DNA of 64,000 bases from Lycocorax pyrrhopterus obiensis (taxonomy: Eukaryota; Chordata; Aves; Passeriformes; Paradisaeidae). The position numbers and the translations under genes were made by a program. Of this stretch, positions 23,966 through 38,013 are shown piece after piece (position 1 is the first letter of the stretch; the number at the start of each line of letters is the position of its first letter). The stretch spans positions 7,049,168 to 7,113,167 of the forward strand of contig JACSVZ010000016.1 in NCBI GenBank assembly GCA_014706295.1, given 5' to 3'. Under the pieces are notes generated by a model. That model was not told the origin of the DNA. It searched no databases and was given only the letters and a program-made list of their open reading frames with translations.

Positions 23966-26900
23966 CCCAAGGGAAGGTAGGTAATAGACTAGCAAGCCTC
24001 TGGAATGGCAAACATCTGACAAAAGCTAAAAATCAAACTTTCAAAACAGCCCGTAGCATTTTAATTCAGAATAATGGAGCCACCTAGAAACCCCAGGATC
24101 AGTTTCTCCACATGCAAGGGCTGAAATTTCAAAAAATACAAGTGACAACATTTAGAGTTGCCCTTTCACCTTCAGTCATTCAAAATTGCTTGATATGTTA
24201 CTCTCCTTAACATAGTAAAGATTTACATGTACACTCCATGTACTTCTTATGATGTATAATTGTATTCAGATTTTAGTGAAAACAGATGGAAAAACATCCT
24301 TTCAAGCCATTTTTGATCCATTCCAGTTGGTAACAATATCTGGTTCCTTGTCCAAGGCTCTACGTACACTCCACTTTTAACTGAGTTTGGCCAAAACATG
24401 TCAAGTAACTACGACTAACTTAGTTCCATGAAACCAATGTTTTTAGGATTAACAAATATCCCCATCTTCACCTACAAAAAAAAAAAATAATAATACAGGA
24501 GGGGAAAGCTGATTTTTAAAGCCTCGCACAATCAGGGCCCCTGGCCGTGGCAAGGCATGAAAACAGGTTAAAAAGAATAACACAGAGTTTCAGAAGGAAG
24601 ACCTGCTGTGAGTTGCTCTGGTGGAAAATCCCAAGTGTATCTCTCAGGTGCACAGCTGACCTCAGGCTGCGCTTCACAGTGACATCTCAGGCATGGCTGA
24701 GGTTCAAAGGGTATGGCTCAGTCCTTTTCTCCTTGCATGAGAAGCACTGGCCCAGGCTTATTAGGAGCAATTCTCCTGTGAAGGTCTGATCCTGGATTCA
24801 CCATAGCTCGGCAGAGGGCTACAAAGACCTCAAGACAGATGCCTGTCCACCTTGCTCTATTTTCATTTGCTGTGTCTGGGAAAGCAGCATAGCCTAAATT
24901 CATAAGGTTCACCACAGTTCCCCTTCCTCCTCAACATCTCCACCTTTGTTCTGACCCGTGGCCCATGCAGTCTCTCTGTTCCTGTAACACCCCCTCACTG
25001 GTCAGTGCTCCTGCCTTAACTTATCAGTGGCCCTAAGAGCCTTCACAAGGTGGCAGTTTGAAAGAATTGTTAATCCCATTTTTTTCCAACAAAGATACTG
25101 CTTTATCCTTGAATCCAAAAGGCTTTTGTAAACCCACATCAATGCGATCTTTTGAGTACTTAGGTAACATCTTAATTGTAATGTCAAGCTCCTGGTATTA
25201 CTGAAAGTGCTGAAAATGAGAGATGTAAAACTGAAAAACAAACAGATATTACAAACATAAAGAGCTATTTGCTCGCCACTTTTTCTCTACAATTTTGTTA
25301 TGGCTCTAAGGAAAGAAAATCCATTAGTGTGTAAGTTTAAAGTGCAGTTTATATGCTGACATAGTTCACTCGCCAGAACAATCCAGAAAAATTTTATGTC
25401 AGGAAATTAAGGACAATGAAATGTAGACCAGTTTGCATGCAAAACTAACAAGGAACACTTGATTTTTAAAAAACCCAAGGAGCTCTTCCCATCTATCTTC
25501 CTTATGCACTGTCTATTTAACAAGGAAACTAAACTAACAAACAGAAATGGCTCACTGGAGATCAGAGGTCAGGTGCTTCCATCCTCTGGGTAAACAGGAT
25601 ATTTCAATATAATGGAAGGGAAGTAAATGTTTTCACTTTCTCACTATCTCAGTGCAGTTAAGTAGCAGTACAAGTAGTAAACAAGAGATTAAATTCCCTA
25701 CAGTTTGAGGTCGGACCAGAAAAATTCCTTTGTGAAAAGTGGAGAGTGTCATACATAAACCATACACCAGGAGCTAAATTCAGAGTTTGCCTTGTTATTT
25801 GCTGCTTAATATTACGGTTGTGACATACCGAGGAATGCTTTCCCCATTGTACCTTAGAGGATATTTCACCTAGTCTATTGCAATCAAACGAGCTTTCAGA
25901 CCTCTGCCAAGGTCTTCCAGATTATTAGAGGAAACAAAATGGGTTATAGGCATTTAATTCAGTCTTACTCTTTTACAGCTTCCTATCTGCCATCTGTTAG
26001 CTAAACCTGAAATCTTAAATGCTGCTGTAGATTCAAGGTAAATTTCTACTGCACCCAGATGTCTCCTTTGAAAAGATGTTACCAATTAAGTTGCTACCAG
26101 TTCTGTTCTAACACACTGCAGACTTTTCCACCACAGTTACTGATACATCATTACTGTCCACACCGAGATGTGCATGGGTGTGTTTATTTCCATGCACAAA
26201 AACACCTACATCAATGTATGACTCTGTTGTAAAATACTGTACTGATTCATGGCCAAAATTCAGCATGGTTAAAACCTTTACTGCACTCTTAGCTCACAGG
26301 CCTGGCAGCTATCTGGTTACTTCTTCAATATTAAATACAATAACAGGCTAATCTTTACCCTGGCTGGGGTTAGAATTTGCAGCTGCAACACATTTTGATT
26401 AACAGAAAAACTTCACATTTCTTCACTCTCAGTTTGAGATCCCTCACAGATCTCTGGAGGGGAGAAATCATTTTAGCTGAGATGAAAATTAAACAAGGTT
26501 GTCAACTTTTCTGCACTTCTGTAAGTAACACAAGGAAGTACCCCTTGCAAGGATAAAAGGGAAAAAAATTATTGAATGCGAAAACAGTTTTCAGCTGGAT
26601 AGTGAGAATAATTTAGCAAGTGTCACTTCGGCTTTTTCAGATTTTAACAGGCAGAAAGCATCTTGTTGACTGAGGATGAATCTAATTCTTTCAGATAGCT
26701 GCAGAGTCACCAGCCTCCCCTAGCATAAGCACACACCAAAAATCTCATATAAAAGCCAACACAGCAGAGTTAATCTCCTTTCTACAGGTTCAGAACAAAA
26801 CAATTGCCACTTTATTGGATAAAATGGCTATAAATAGATGTTCTTGTGAAAACTAAGTCAGAGGCTATTCTGGGGAGAAGCTTCAACACAGAATAAACCC

Positions 26901-29900
26901 AGCTGTACTTGGAGTCCCACTTTCAGAACCCTATGTTCACTGCTGGAGCCACTGCCTCTCATCTTTGTGAACTCCGTGCCATTTTGGATATAAGTCTCAA
27001 TAGGGCTCCAGACAGCAGGTCACATTCACTCAGAACGGCAGATTTAACCCAAATCTCCACTAAAAACATGTCCTTTTTAAAATAATATCTCTTTTTTTTT
27101 TTTGTTAACACTTAATACATTATTGAGGTCACTAGCCGGTTAGCATTTAACACTCTTTCTAGACAACAAGCTTTTCGAGATTTGGATTGCAACCTGACTA
27201 AAGCCAGAGGCAGCTCTTACGCACGAGCAACTCTGCAAAACATAGAAAACTAAATTTCCTCACCACTGGGAACATTATGCAACCAGAGCTGCACCAGTGA
27301 AATTGGCGATGCTCCATTCTAACACCTGCTGCTTCCACCACTCACCTGGTCCCTTGCACTGGCTGTGCTGCTCTCCTTGCCCCAGCTGAAGCAGCCCTTC
27401 CCTGCACTCCTGAGCAGAGCAGGTGTGTTTGTTACTGTTCCGTGTTTGGCTAACAAGAGAGGGCTGTGAGCTCCAGCTGATGTTAATACAGCTACTAATG
27501 CAATTCAAAGTTTATTTTTGAATCTTCAGAATTAAACAAACCAACATCTGGGGTAATTTCTCATTGATCTCTTCTCAAAACCTCCTGTCCATGAAATCCT
27601 GGGCCTTCCTCCATATAAAATCATGCTTGGTTGGGCAGAATACCAATTCCTACTAATCAACGTTTTCAAACACAGGGTCAAAGCAGTTTTATTGTCCTTC
27701 ATTTCCTCATTACTGCATTCAACGCAGACGGGCACGGAAATGTTTCCAATGTCATTCTATTGCCATCTGGTGTTCCAACCATGTAACCGCAGGTATATTT
27801 TAAACCTTAATCCAGCCCCCTAAGCGTCTGGAGGTCCGTGGAATGTATCTGGGAGAACTGCAAAACCTGACTATAATCTACATTCACTTTCAGCAGAATC
27901 AAATTTTCAATTAGTGGTTGATTTCTCTGGGAAAATTTTACAGGCCAATACATGAAAGGACACTGATAAATCACTGGATGCATATCCAAATCCATATCTA
28001 TATAGTGACATTTATATATACACAGAGGGTGTGTACCTGCTTAGGAGGTCACCTTTTATCTAAAATTCACTTGCAGCCTCAAGATAAAACCCAAGAATGC
28101 ATCTTCCATGCAAGCCGAAAACAAGGTGTAACACAGACTATTTTGTCTATTTTTCTTTTTAAACATCCCCCCTCCCAATATTCTGATAACATTAATCCAG
28201 CTACAAAAATCATTAAATTGTCTTAAATACAATGAGATATTTTGGCATGTATTTCAGATATTTTTTGAATTCTCTACATACAAAGTCCGTAATTGTTTAA
28301 GGTTGTTCTGTTACCTTGAAGACGCTCTGAATTTTACACTGAGACATCTATGATTCTCATACGAACTGTGATTTATGAAGCTGAAGCATTAAGAAAGTTG
28401 GTTTGTATTGGGAGAGCCGGGATTATCTCACCAATTTTGGAAACAGTCATATTGTATTTCTCCAGTTTAATGTTTTAGGAATGGCTCCAAAACCTGAGGT
28501 AGTTAATGAATCTGTCAATATAAAACCCCTATGGATTAGTCCAGAAACATAACATTTTACTTGAACCCCCCAGAAATTCTGAAACATTGTATTTTAATGT
28601 TTTGGTTCAGCTTTGGCCTGGTCCAAAACAATACAAGTTGCTTTCATATGTTTTTTCTAAACTTTTCTTTAGATGCTTAACGCGTCTGAAGTTTTTCTCC
28701 AGGTTTGCTCTAAAATAAAAACTAGATAATTCTAAAGCGATAGCTACCACAGTAAAGGCAACAATAGCAAGTGATCTACTGCTAGTCTCTGTAGTAAATT
28801 TGAATTTCACTGCACAGACTTCTTGTCATTTTTTCAGATGGTTTCTATAGCATCTTTCCTGCCCCCAGTTCTGAAAACATTGTATTCCATTTCTCTCTAC
28901 CACTTGTTCATTTTGTTGGGATTCTTTTAAGGGCTCATGGGACATCAGGCATTTTTTTTCTTCGGTTTTTTTTTCCCAGAGGCAAAATCTTGCCACGTAT
29001 GAAAAATGGTACTTTGGAACTTTAGAGCTTATTTAAACTGTAAAGATATCAGTTTACTGAGGAATTCTGTTAAGGTTGTCCTATCTGTTTCTTTATTTAT
29101 AAGCTTTTAATTTCTTCAGAGCATGCTTTACTTTATTAATCAAGCAGATTACTTTGGGACAGATCCAAAATTCTCAGCAGTTACTGCAAATATCTTCTAG
29201 ACTCCAGTGGCTTCTAGGTCAAACTCTTGATAATTATTTACGCCTGTGTTTGGTCTCCAGAGACTGAAATTTAAAATTCTGCTACATATTAAATAATATA
29301 GATTCAAGAGAGATCAGGCAAGCCAACTCCTGCTCCATTCTTCTTCCAGCTAAACCTTAACTTTCAATCTGTCCTCTTCCCAGAGTACATAATTGTATGT
29401 CACGTTCACTGTGCCACATCTGAGATACTTTCCTTACGGCAGGCACCAGTCTGGGGTTATATATTAGCAATTCGTGGAAAGATTTTACACCTAGACCTTC
29501 TACTGAGATAAGAAGACTCCTAGTGCTCTGCAATTTCAAGAATCATCCACATGATCTACTCATCCAGCGAGCAGAAATCTGGCTGTTTTCCTTGCCAGGT
29601 AAAATGTGCTAACAGGATAAGCAGCTTTCACTCACCTCAGTGAGGCTGTTCCAAGCCCTGGGCTACAGGGAATACAACAGGGAATACAGCAGGAACACAA
29701 TGGCAGGTCTTTCTCAGCGGTCTCTGCTGGAACTCTCATCCTCTGTCTGAAATGTTTTGTTGGAACTTGTACAAAAATCTCACTGGGCCATGGAAAGAGC
29801 CCAAGTCTCTCTTTGTGCACTGCTAACCACAGGCATGTGAGTGGCAAGCAAAGAAGAATCCTCTTCCTACCTCTAATCCTGCTCATTTTCATCCCACCAC

Positions 29901-31189
29901 AACTTCAGCTTTCTCCTGAGTCACACACGTTAGAAGCACCAATCACCTGAGGTTTGCTACTGCCACAGACACCGGGCCACCCTGGGGGCTTGGTGTAAAC
30001 AGTGTCCCTCCGGGAGCACTGCATGACACGTGAAGGGGTTTCCATCCAAGCCTAAAAGTAAAATGCACAATCTAGCCGAGAAAAAAGGCTTTAACATTGT
30101 GATAAGAATCAGCATACTTAGGAGGAAAAATACCATATTTTCTTACAGCTTCCTGCCTGTTTAATGAAGTAATTTCTCTCTTAGGTTCTGTACAAAACAT
30201 AGCCATTTTACAAGCAGCTGGGTCACAAGGAGATGTTTCTGCCCTGTATCTCAGGTTGGAAGGCAAGAGACCAAAATACAAGACTCTGAGAGATTATTGA
30301 AAACATTTTGGAAGGCCCCTAGAGTGAACTTATTACTCCAAGTGCCAAGGAAATCTTCTTACTGTGTCCCAAGAACTAACACTTGTGGAGCCAGTGTTAT
30401 TTTTCCTTTCTGGACTTTTCATTTATCTTACAGTGAAGTCCTGAGTTTGGGGTTTTTTCCATTGTTCTTTACATTTTTGGCCAAAGTTTTACAAACCAAC
30501 ACTAGATGGTGCTTTTTGATGAGAAAAGGTTCCTTTATTTTTAAAACATCTTTCTGCATTTCTGGAGTGCTGCAGCACCAGAACAAAATCTAATGACCAT
30601 CACAATTGTGGCAGGCTTTGAAGAGCCATGCTATCAGATTCTCACCACTTGTTTCCTTTCTGAGGAGATCAAACTCATTGCAGAATCATTAAAGTTCCCA
30701 AACACTTCTTTTTTCATTCTATAAAACCTGTGTTACAAAGTTAACACATTTTGTGCATATTAAATTCACCAAATTAGTGGTTGTAGTTATACATAGCACA
30801 CGTAAGGTGTTTTTTTCTATAGATAAAGATATTTAAGGTTTTTATTTTATTAAGTATAGATATGGTGTTTATATACATAATGTACTCAATACTAATAAAT
30901 AAAAATAATCTTCATGGCAAGTAACAGCAAATTCTGATACTACAGGGGAAATAAGAAAAAATATGTTCTTACAAATTAAAAGCAGGGATAAACAGTCTAC
31001 TGAAAATATTGAGATAAAATAATTAAAATTGATTTTCTCATCTGTGTTGAAGCCAAGTTAGCTGCAGTTTGCCTGGACCCATGGCTCCTGATCTGTGGAT
31101 GTGTTCTTCTTTGACATTTTCATTTGGTCAAAAGGAAAACACACTGTAGAAAAGACACTGTGGTGAAGGTTAAAAAAATCATGGTTTAA
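23966..31189. other. Unique non-coding DNA, no gene seen
   Basis: No supported gene or transposable element was seen in this 7.2 kb. Low-complexity pieces include an A11 run near 24478, a T11 run near 27092 and AT-rich sequence at 30810-30920. The 27.28-27.43 and 29.64-29.98 kb stretches are locally GC-rich and give overlapping chance frames on the minus strand. The 25.79-25.92 kb block has some conserved-like texture. Confidence 0.5.
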
Positions 31190-31460
31190 AAGAGCTTACC
31201 CGAACTTGTTATACATTCTTAATAAGTTCAAAAGCCTCGTATGTGTGTCATTTTTAATTAGATTAACAAACTCTTTCCCAATAGTGGCTAAGTGTATTCA
31301 CTCATTATGTGAAATACTTGGTAGTTAAATAAATATGATGGCCAATTATGACTTTAATGAATCGGCGCTGTAAGTTATCAGAGCGATGAGCTGGCCACGG
31401 AATGAACATGAACTAATTACACCAAACTGAAGATGAGCTGTGCATAACAGCTAATCCTGC
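31190..31460. promoter_or_regulatory. Candidate highly conserved non-coding element
   Basis: This is the most enhancer-like block in the window. It combines TTAATTAGATTAAC, CCAATTATGAC, GAACTAATTACACC and a bicoid/OTX-type GCTAATCC word. Several CpG sites (in ATCGGCGCTG, GAGCGATGAG and GCCACGG) are retained in otherwise AT-rich DNA where CpG should decay. There is no open frame, repeat match or low-complexity structure. Together these suggest purifying selection on a homeodomain-responsive regulatory element, but this is inference. I cannot name the element or its target gene. Confidence 0.4.
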
Positions 31461-32829
31461 AAGCACGGCAGCCACTAACAGAGATGTGTTTTCCTCATCC
31501 CCAGCTGATGACACACTTGGGGACACACAGAGGGCAGCCTACCCACTGAAAGTATTTAACTCTGCTCTCTGCAGGAGCTGAGGCACTGCTCAAAGGTTTG
31601 ATTGCTACGGAATTCCTCATCCCCTCCATAGTTACACATTTATTAACAGGGATTAATTGGTTGTGCCTGGAGTGAAGTGACAGAAGGCCTGATTCTGTCA
31701 CCCTGGCTGAGGCAGAGCACCCTTTTTGATCTACACAGATCTCCCCTTCGCAGGAATGCCTGCACAGCAAGGCACGGCACAAAAGCGGTGACAGAACGGA
31801 ACTGTGAAGTAGTGGGAACGAAATCTCATTCTCAAGACTCAGAAGGGCATTTTGCTGATTAATTTTATCATGTTCATTAATTGCATTCTATAACTGTAGA
31901 GAACCATGGTAGAAAAACATTTTTGGCATTCTCTGATGGTTTAATGTTTTATCTGGTAGCATTAAATTTGAGCATGGAAAAATTAAAGAGAACTTTATCT
32001 ATTCATGAATGTAAACTAATTGGATACAGAATACTTGAGAACCTCTGAAAAAGTGGGGCTTTCCCAGCAGCACCTCTACAAAGGAAAAGGTGTGCACAAA
32101 CATGTGATTCTGACTTAATTTACATTGTCATGAATTAGAAAGGGCAACAAATCAATTAAATAATGCAGAGATTTGAGAATAAAGCGTGAAATGTGCAACT
32201 TGCAGCAGCTTCTGAATACAACAGTGCATCCCTATACTTAGCAACACAAAGACAGAAGAAAATAACATTGCATAGAAATAATTCATCTTTCTCCTTCTCT
32301 CCAAGCTCACATGAATCCAACAAGCCAGAAAAACGTCATGGATGTTATGATCCAGAAGTATAAATAAATATAAATCTTGATTAGTAACAATGCCTATAAG
32401 CATCAGTGAGTGTGGAAGGTCACTTCCCTTTACCAAACATCCAGATGAACATGTACAGCGATTCAGAGGAAACAACAGAGTAGCTGCTGAAATAAAAATT
32501 CAGCTGTGACTGAGTGTGGGTGTACCTTTGACCTGTAACGACTGTAACAAAACTTCAGGGTTGGGAAAAATACTTGAACTAGACATGTTCTCTGATTTCT
32601 TTCTACTTCCAATCTCATGTTGTCACTCCTTTTGCTGTCCAGTACTCTTTCCCAGTTTGGCTGACAGGCTGCCTCCCTGAGGCAAGAGAGGTACAAGGTG
32701 CCAGAGCCATGACTTTCCCGGTGGCAATGGCACACATGGTGGGATTCAGGTAGAACTACAGTCAACTCTTTGCTGCTTATCTCACAAGTCAGTCTTAATC
32801 CATCACCTTCCCACTTCCCTGAAAGGGGG
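31461..32829. other. Unique non-coding DNA, with a conserved-looking block
   Basis: No gene was seen. The block 31850-32000, with ATTAATTTTATCATG, TTCATTAATTGC and a TTTAATGTTTTATC word, resembles a continuation of the conserved-looking cluster upstream. The 142-codon minus-strand frame at 32463-32891 runs into the CR1 tail and is a chance frame. Confidence 0.45.
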
Positions 32830-33004
32830 GTTAAGCATTGGAATGGGCTGCCCAGGGAAGTGGTGGAGTCACCATCCCTGGAAGTGTTCAAGACACGACT
32901 GGATGTGGCAGTCGGTGCTCTGGTTTAGTCAATGTGGCAGTGTTTGGTCAGAAGTTGGATTCAATGATCCTGGAGACCTTTTCCAGCCTTAATGATTCTG
33001 ATTC
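32830..33004 (+). mobile_element. CR1 LINE 3'-end fragment
   Basis: About 175 bases match the CR1 3' UTR as remembered: GGGCTGCCCAGGGAAGTGG, TGGAGTCACCATCCCTGGAA, GTGTTCAAGACACGACTGGA, GTGGCAGTCGGTGCTCTGGT, and the end words TTGGATTCAATGATCCTGGA and CCTTAATGATTCTG. The variant differs from the copy at 13.9 kb in its middle and end, so a different CR1 subfamily is likely. It is truncated at the 5' side and ends in a normal CR1 terminus, consistent with target-primed reverse transcription. Open frames crossing it are not genes. Confidence 0.9.
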
Positions 33005-36000
33005 CCCACATGCTTCAGCGCACAACAGAACTAACAAAGCAACAAAGAATAAAGCAAAGTTATTTTTCTTCAAAAGGTTTTTGTTTGTTTCCATCACTTT
33101 GCATGCAGACAGAACTGCAGGCCACCAAGGAGTTCACACAGATCATTCCTGCTCTTCTTGCTAGATAAGCTCTTCTTGACACAGTTGTCAGCACTAAAAT
33201 ACTGTTGTTTAAATGTTTTTTCTTAATTCCACATGGAATAGATTAAAAGCCCAATCAGCAAACAGACACATGGTCCCATTCACCCTTCATAGTGGCTGCA
33301 GCTTTAGATGTGTTAAAAATCTGGGTGGAAGTAAAAACATTAAAGAAATAGTTTCTAAGACTGAACACTCGTCCAGGAGAGGTGGAATTGCCACTGGACA
33401 AAGCAAGGGAGATCAGTGGCTTTACAGCATGATCACTTTTACCCTTCTATAAACCTGAGAAGCTATTTCAGAAACATCCTAAATGGAGGCTCTGTTGGTT
33501 GGCACGGAGATAAAAACATAGATTGAATTGATAAGCCCGTTTTCAACAGCCTACAGGACTGATAGGTTTTGTGCAATCCCCATGAGATTCCAGGACACAT
33601 TCCCTTCATCCCTTCTGCTTTCCAGCTACATGCTGAGCCCAGCTGCCTGGCAAGGTGAATTTAGTAGAAATCTTTAGGAAATCTTCATATTATAATGTTA
33701 GAGGAGTTAATAAATTTCTCCACCCCTTCTTATTTATATGTTTCTCTTTCCAAACATCATTAGTTTTTAATAATGACCATCTAAATCTGCAGTTCACGCT
33801 TCTATCCCCTCCTTCTCAATGGCTCACTGCAAGCTTTTGCTATGGAGCAGCTGAGTTCAGGATTAATGTAAGATTTTTTTTTATTCTTTATAGTCTTTGT
33901 TCTAGTAATTATGGGGATTTTAAACCAGACAGAGTCGTATTATGCTTAGATTTGGTTAAATCAAAGTAACATCAATAGGAGTGTGCACATTTTACTCACT
34001 ACTTCTCAAATGTCTCTTGTAAAATTTAATTTATCTTTTATTTCCTTGAAAAAATATTTTTATCTTGGAATCAAGGTTTTCTGACTCTGAAAGAAGCTGG
34101 AATCAGTGGCAATATACATAACTCCTTAACTGAGATTAAGGAGCCACAATGGCCACTGGCCCACTGTAAAGACTGAATATTATTAAAGCTAATTAGGAGC
34201 AAAGTATTTCAGTTAAGAGCAAAGTGGCAAGAGAGCTTCACAGAGGAGAATTTGGGTAAGATATCAGAAAGCTGAAAGGAATAATGCTGGAAATCACACA
34301 GTGGCTCCCTAGGTTATTACAGCAATAGAAGTCAAGGAGAATTTTATCAGCTTTCAGTAGAGATGTCCCTTATGCTACAATATTGATGAAAAATGAAAAG
34401 AAATTGCATTCAAGCACAGAAAGAGATAAACCATCTGTTTGGAAACTGCTGTATCAGATGGTCCATGTTCTGCACCTGAGGTAGGGACAGTGCTGTTCTC
34501 CCCAAAGTTTAAAAAAAAAAAAAAGAAACTATGACTCAAAATAAAGCAAAGAGAGATCTGATAAATCCACATCACACTTATCTATTGATTAGACATGAGA
34601 GACTATCTCACTTGATGTAACAGGTTTTTATCTTCTTGTGTGCTTTGAAGCATTCATTTCTGGTCACCCTAAAGATTAAAGGTACTGATGAGAAAACTAA
34701 ATTTAACGACAGATGAAGAGGTCACTCAGGGCAAGAAGTCATCAGGGACAACTGTTTTCAGGGGCACATTCACTGTGCTGTGAATTAACTTGTGTAAGAG
34801 GCAGTGATGTGTACAGATGGGACCCCTTAGAACAAGAGGAAGTACAGCTTCTGTAGGAAACCTTTACAGAGAATGTCAAACTCCACTGGCTTCCAACAGC
34901 AAGCATCCAGCTCCCAGGCTCACCTGTGTGCTCCTGTGTCACCAACCACCCACTCCAGATCTCTGGTACAGAGGCACATGATGTAAGACTGACAGAAAGA
35001 GCCCATATGCTGAGTCCAACCCCACAAGGATCATTCAGAACTCATTCTGCCCTCTGCTAGGCTGCCTGTCCCTAGCAGTCCTGAGTCTGCATCACACCAG
35101 CTCCAGTGGCCGCAGAGACCAAACGCTGATTAAAAAAATGGTTTGTGTGGTGTGTGAAGAGGACAGATGGCAGCAGCAGCAGCTGGAAACCTTTGCAAAA
35201 TAGGCAATCTGTAATTATTAAAACAGCAACAAAACGACCTCCAGCATACACAGAAAGAACTGCAAAACAGGAGAGATGAACGATGAGCCCACAGAGAATA
35301 AATGTACAAGAAGGACTACTCAGAGGAAGGTCACTTTTGCCAAAGCTGGTCTTCTCAACAGCTCAGTATGATTGGGAGAGGAGTGGATTCACTGACCTGC
35401 CTGATGGGGTGCTATAGGCATGAGATTTGTTCAATCACCAGGGCCGACCTGTGGCTGACACTTCCACTCCTATCCTGGCACTGGTGTGTGACTAAAATTG
35501 TGTCTCTGCAGCACACACAACTGTACTAGATCAGGCAAATGGGTTGTTTTAAGGTAGCAACTTGCTTGCTCTGAAAGCAATGAGCCATACCTGGGTCCTT
35601 TGAAAAACAAAGAAGTTGTTCCCTTTGGCAGGGATAATTAACAGCTTATAAACACAATCATAGAAACAGCTCAAATTAAGGAACTGCACTTTTTTTTCTA
35701 AAATATGGTGATAGGGAATGGCTAGGGCAACAATATCTGGTAAACTATATCTTTCCTACCACCTGAGAAGGACAGGGGTGTTCTCTAGTGGTTCAAAATC
35801 TGTGTATTACTTTGAAACTAATTGTTAGTACCAAGCAACAGCTGCTATTGTGCCCATTTTCACGCTCATTATGATTTATTACAAAATGAAGTGCTATGTT
35901 TGCTGTTTGGAAAATCACAGGCAATCACAACTGTGAACTCGTCCATATCACAGAAATGTAAAATAAGAAATCAGACAGCAAGAAGTTCAGTCATCACAGC

Positions 36001-38013
36001 AGTTGCAAGCACAGGTGGGAGTCTTTCACAAATAGAAACAATACTGGGGATAGAGCTGATTCTCTAATGCCACCAAGCAGCAGTACTTTGCAGTCAACAC
36101 AGTTGTCACTTGTTCATATTTGATACAAAAATTATAATGCAGCTAAGGCAAGGTACAGCAATCCCATTTTAGCTAACCTGTCACTTTTATAAACAAAACT
36201 GCAGTGCTGCTAATGTTTTTGACACTTCCTGCAAATACATCAGTGATCTCAGGCACTCAGATTAATGTGTTTGACTTTCTGTTCTCAAGCAATCCTACTA
36301 CACTGACATGATTTATCTACACGTTAAGAGAGGTACCTACAGCACTGGAACCTGGAGCCCAGTCCACCACTGCCTTTCTCTCATGGCAAGACTGTAAACT
36401 GTGACTGATGCAGTGTTCATTCATTTCCAACTTACACTCCGAAGTTCCTCCAGAGACTGCTGGAAACCTGGTTCTGTAACACAGAAAGAAAAATGAAGCA
36501 CATTACTATGGAAATTAACACATTACCAAACCCTCATGAGTGTGGCTCTCAGATAACGTCAGATAATTTTTACCACATCAGAAGAAAGTAGTAACGATAG
36601 GGATATGGAAATAATGAAGTAGAGGAAAGAGAATTTATTTTTAAAATTATCAATATTTTCTACCTCCTTCAACACTTGTTGATTTGCCCCTTTTTTTTTA
36701 ACAATATTCTGTTGCTTTGGATTACAGTTACCAGGTCTGTTGGAGATCATTATTTACTAGTGTTTAGGGTTTCCATGTTCAGTCTTATAAGGAATGGGTC
36801 TGGTAACTGTTTCACTCATGGTGGTAAATAGATAAAAATAGAGCCCAATAACCACATTGTTAACTGTGACTTGAATAGAGAGAGTCTTGCTTAATTCACT
36901 TCATCATTCACTTCAAAGCAAACACTCATTTTCTGCTACCAGAAAACATTTGTAGTAAAGGATCCCTACTTATTGCCACTGTGTTTTGTACCAGTTACAT
37001 AGTGCTCTCAAGAGCTCTTGAATTTTTGTATCTGATTTGATTACATTCTTTGACATAGAAGAGAGTGCTTGCTTGAGGTAACATTTGAGCCATCATTCAA
37101 ATTCAGTCATAAAATTCACTTAGAAATGTGGCACAAAAATAAGTATATTCCCTCTTAGTCAATAACAAATACTCAGCCTCCATTTGACAGCTTGGGCAAA
37201 GAATATAATTTTCTTGGATGGCATCTCTGCAGTGGTGTTTCAACACGTGGCAGGTGGGCAGATTGTTGCTAATGGCCAGTGTGCCATTTGGTGAGGAAAG
37301 TGGCATTTTGCTAACATTGGTAACAGCTCTCATGGCTTGAGATGCTGCTACAGCTGGGGAATGGCCCCAGATTTCAAGTAACAAATCAAAACACAACTCT
37401 GCCTTACAGGAGCTCATTAACTGCACACAATGACATTGGGAGGGAAGTGTTAGAGGACTCTGTCAAAGATTGTCTAGAAAGGAATTATAATTTCACTGTC
37501 TCAAGTACTCTTGCAATTCCTCTCACAGAAATACATCACAAAGCCTTTATTTTGTTTATTTATCTTCAGAACCTCTTTGGAATGAATGGGGAAGACAGGG
37601 AAGTGAAGTAGGAGATGACTGATCATAATTTGCTCATGTGCTCAGAAGCACTTTTGGACACCTGAGATTTACTTCACTCAAGGTCACAACGAAGGCATTT
37701 GGTAAATTCAGAAATTGAAGCTGGGTACCACAAATGCAGCTTTGCCTTCTAGCAGCCACCCTTCTCTGAAAATAAAAACTACCATAAATCAAGAAATCAA
37801 ATAGTTCAGGTGCAGAAAGAAAAAAGAAGTGAAATAGCAGCAATGGAATTATGTAGAAACATGTGATCACATAGACTTTCTACCTCAACTTCTTCCACTA
37901 AATTGAGTTCATAAACAATCTAGATCTGACAACTTACACATAATATACCATACACCTGCTGAAATCTCTATTAGGAACTTGCCTTGTCACCTCAGAGACT
38001 TTACCATGACAAG
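33005..38013. other. Unique non-coding DNA, no gene seen
   Basis: No supported gene was seen. A poly-A run of about 14 lies near 34510, and a T-rich run lies near 36690. A 15-16-base word near 35021-35037 resembles the tail shared by CR1 and avian SINEs, but too little surrounds it to call an element. Short open frames have no recognised domains. Confidence 0.5.

Noticed and set aside
32838..33164. 108-codon frame on the plus strand
   Set aside because: More than half is the CR1 3' untranslated tail.
35010..35050. Possible reverse-strand CR1 or SINE tail (CCCACAAGGATCATT word)
   Set aside because: Only about 15 bases resemble the shared tail. The flanks do not continue in either family's order.
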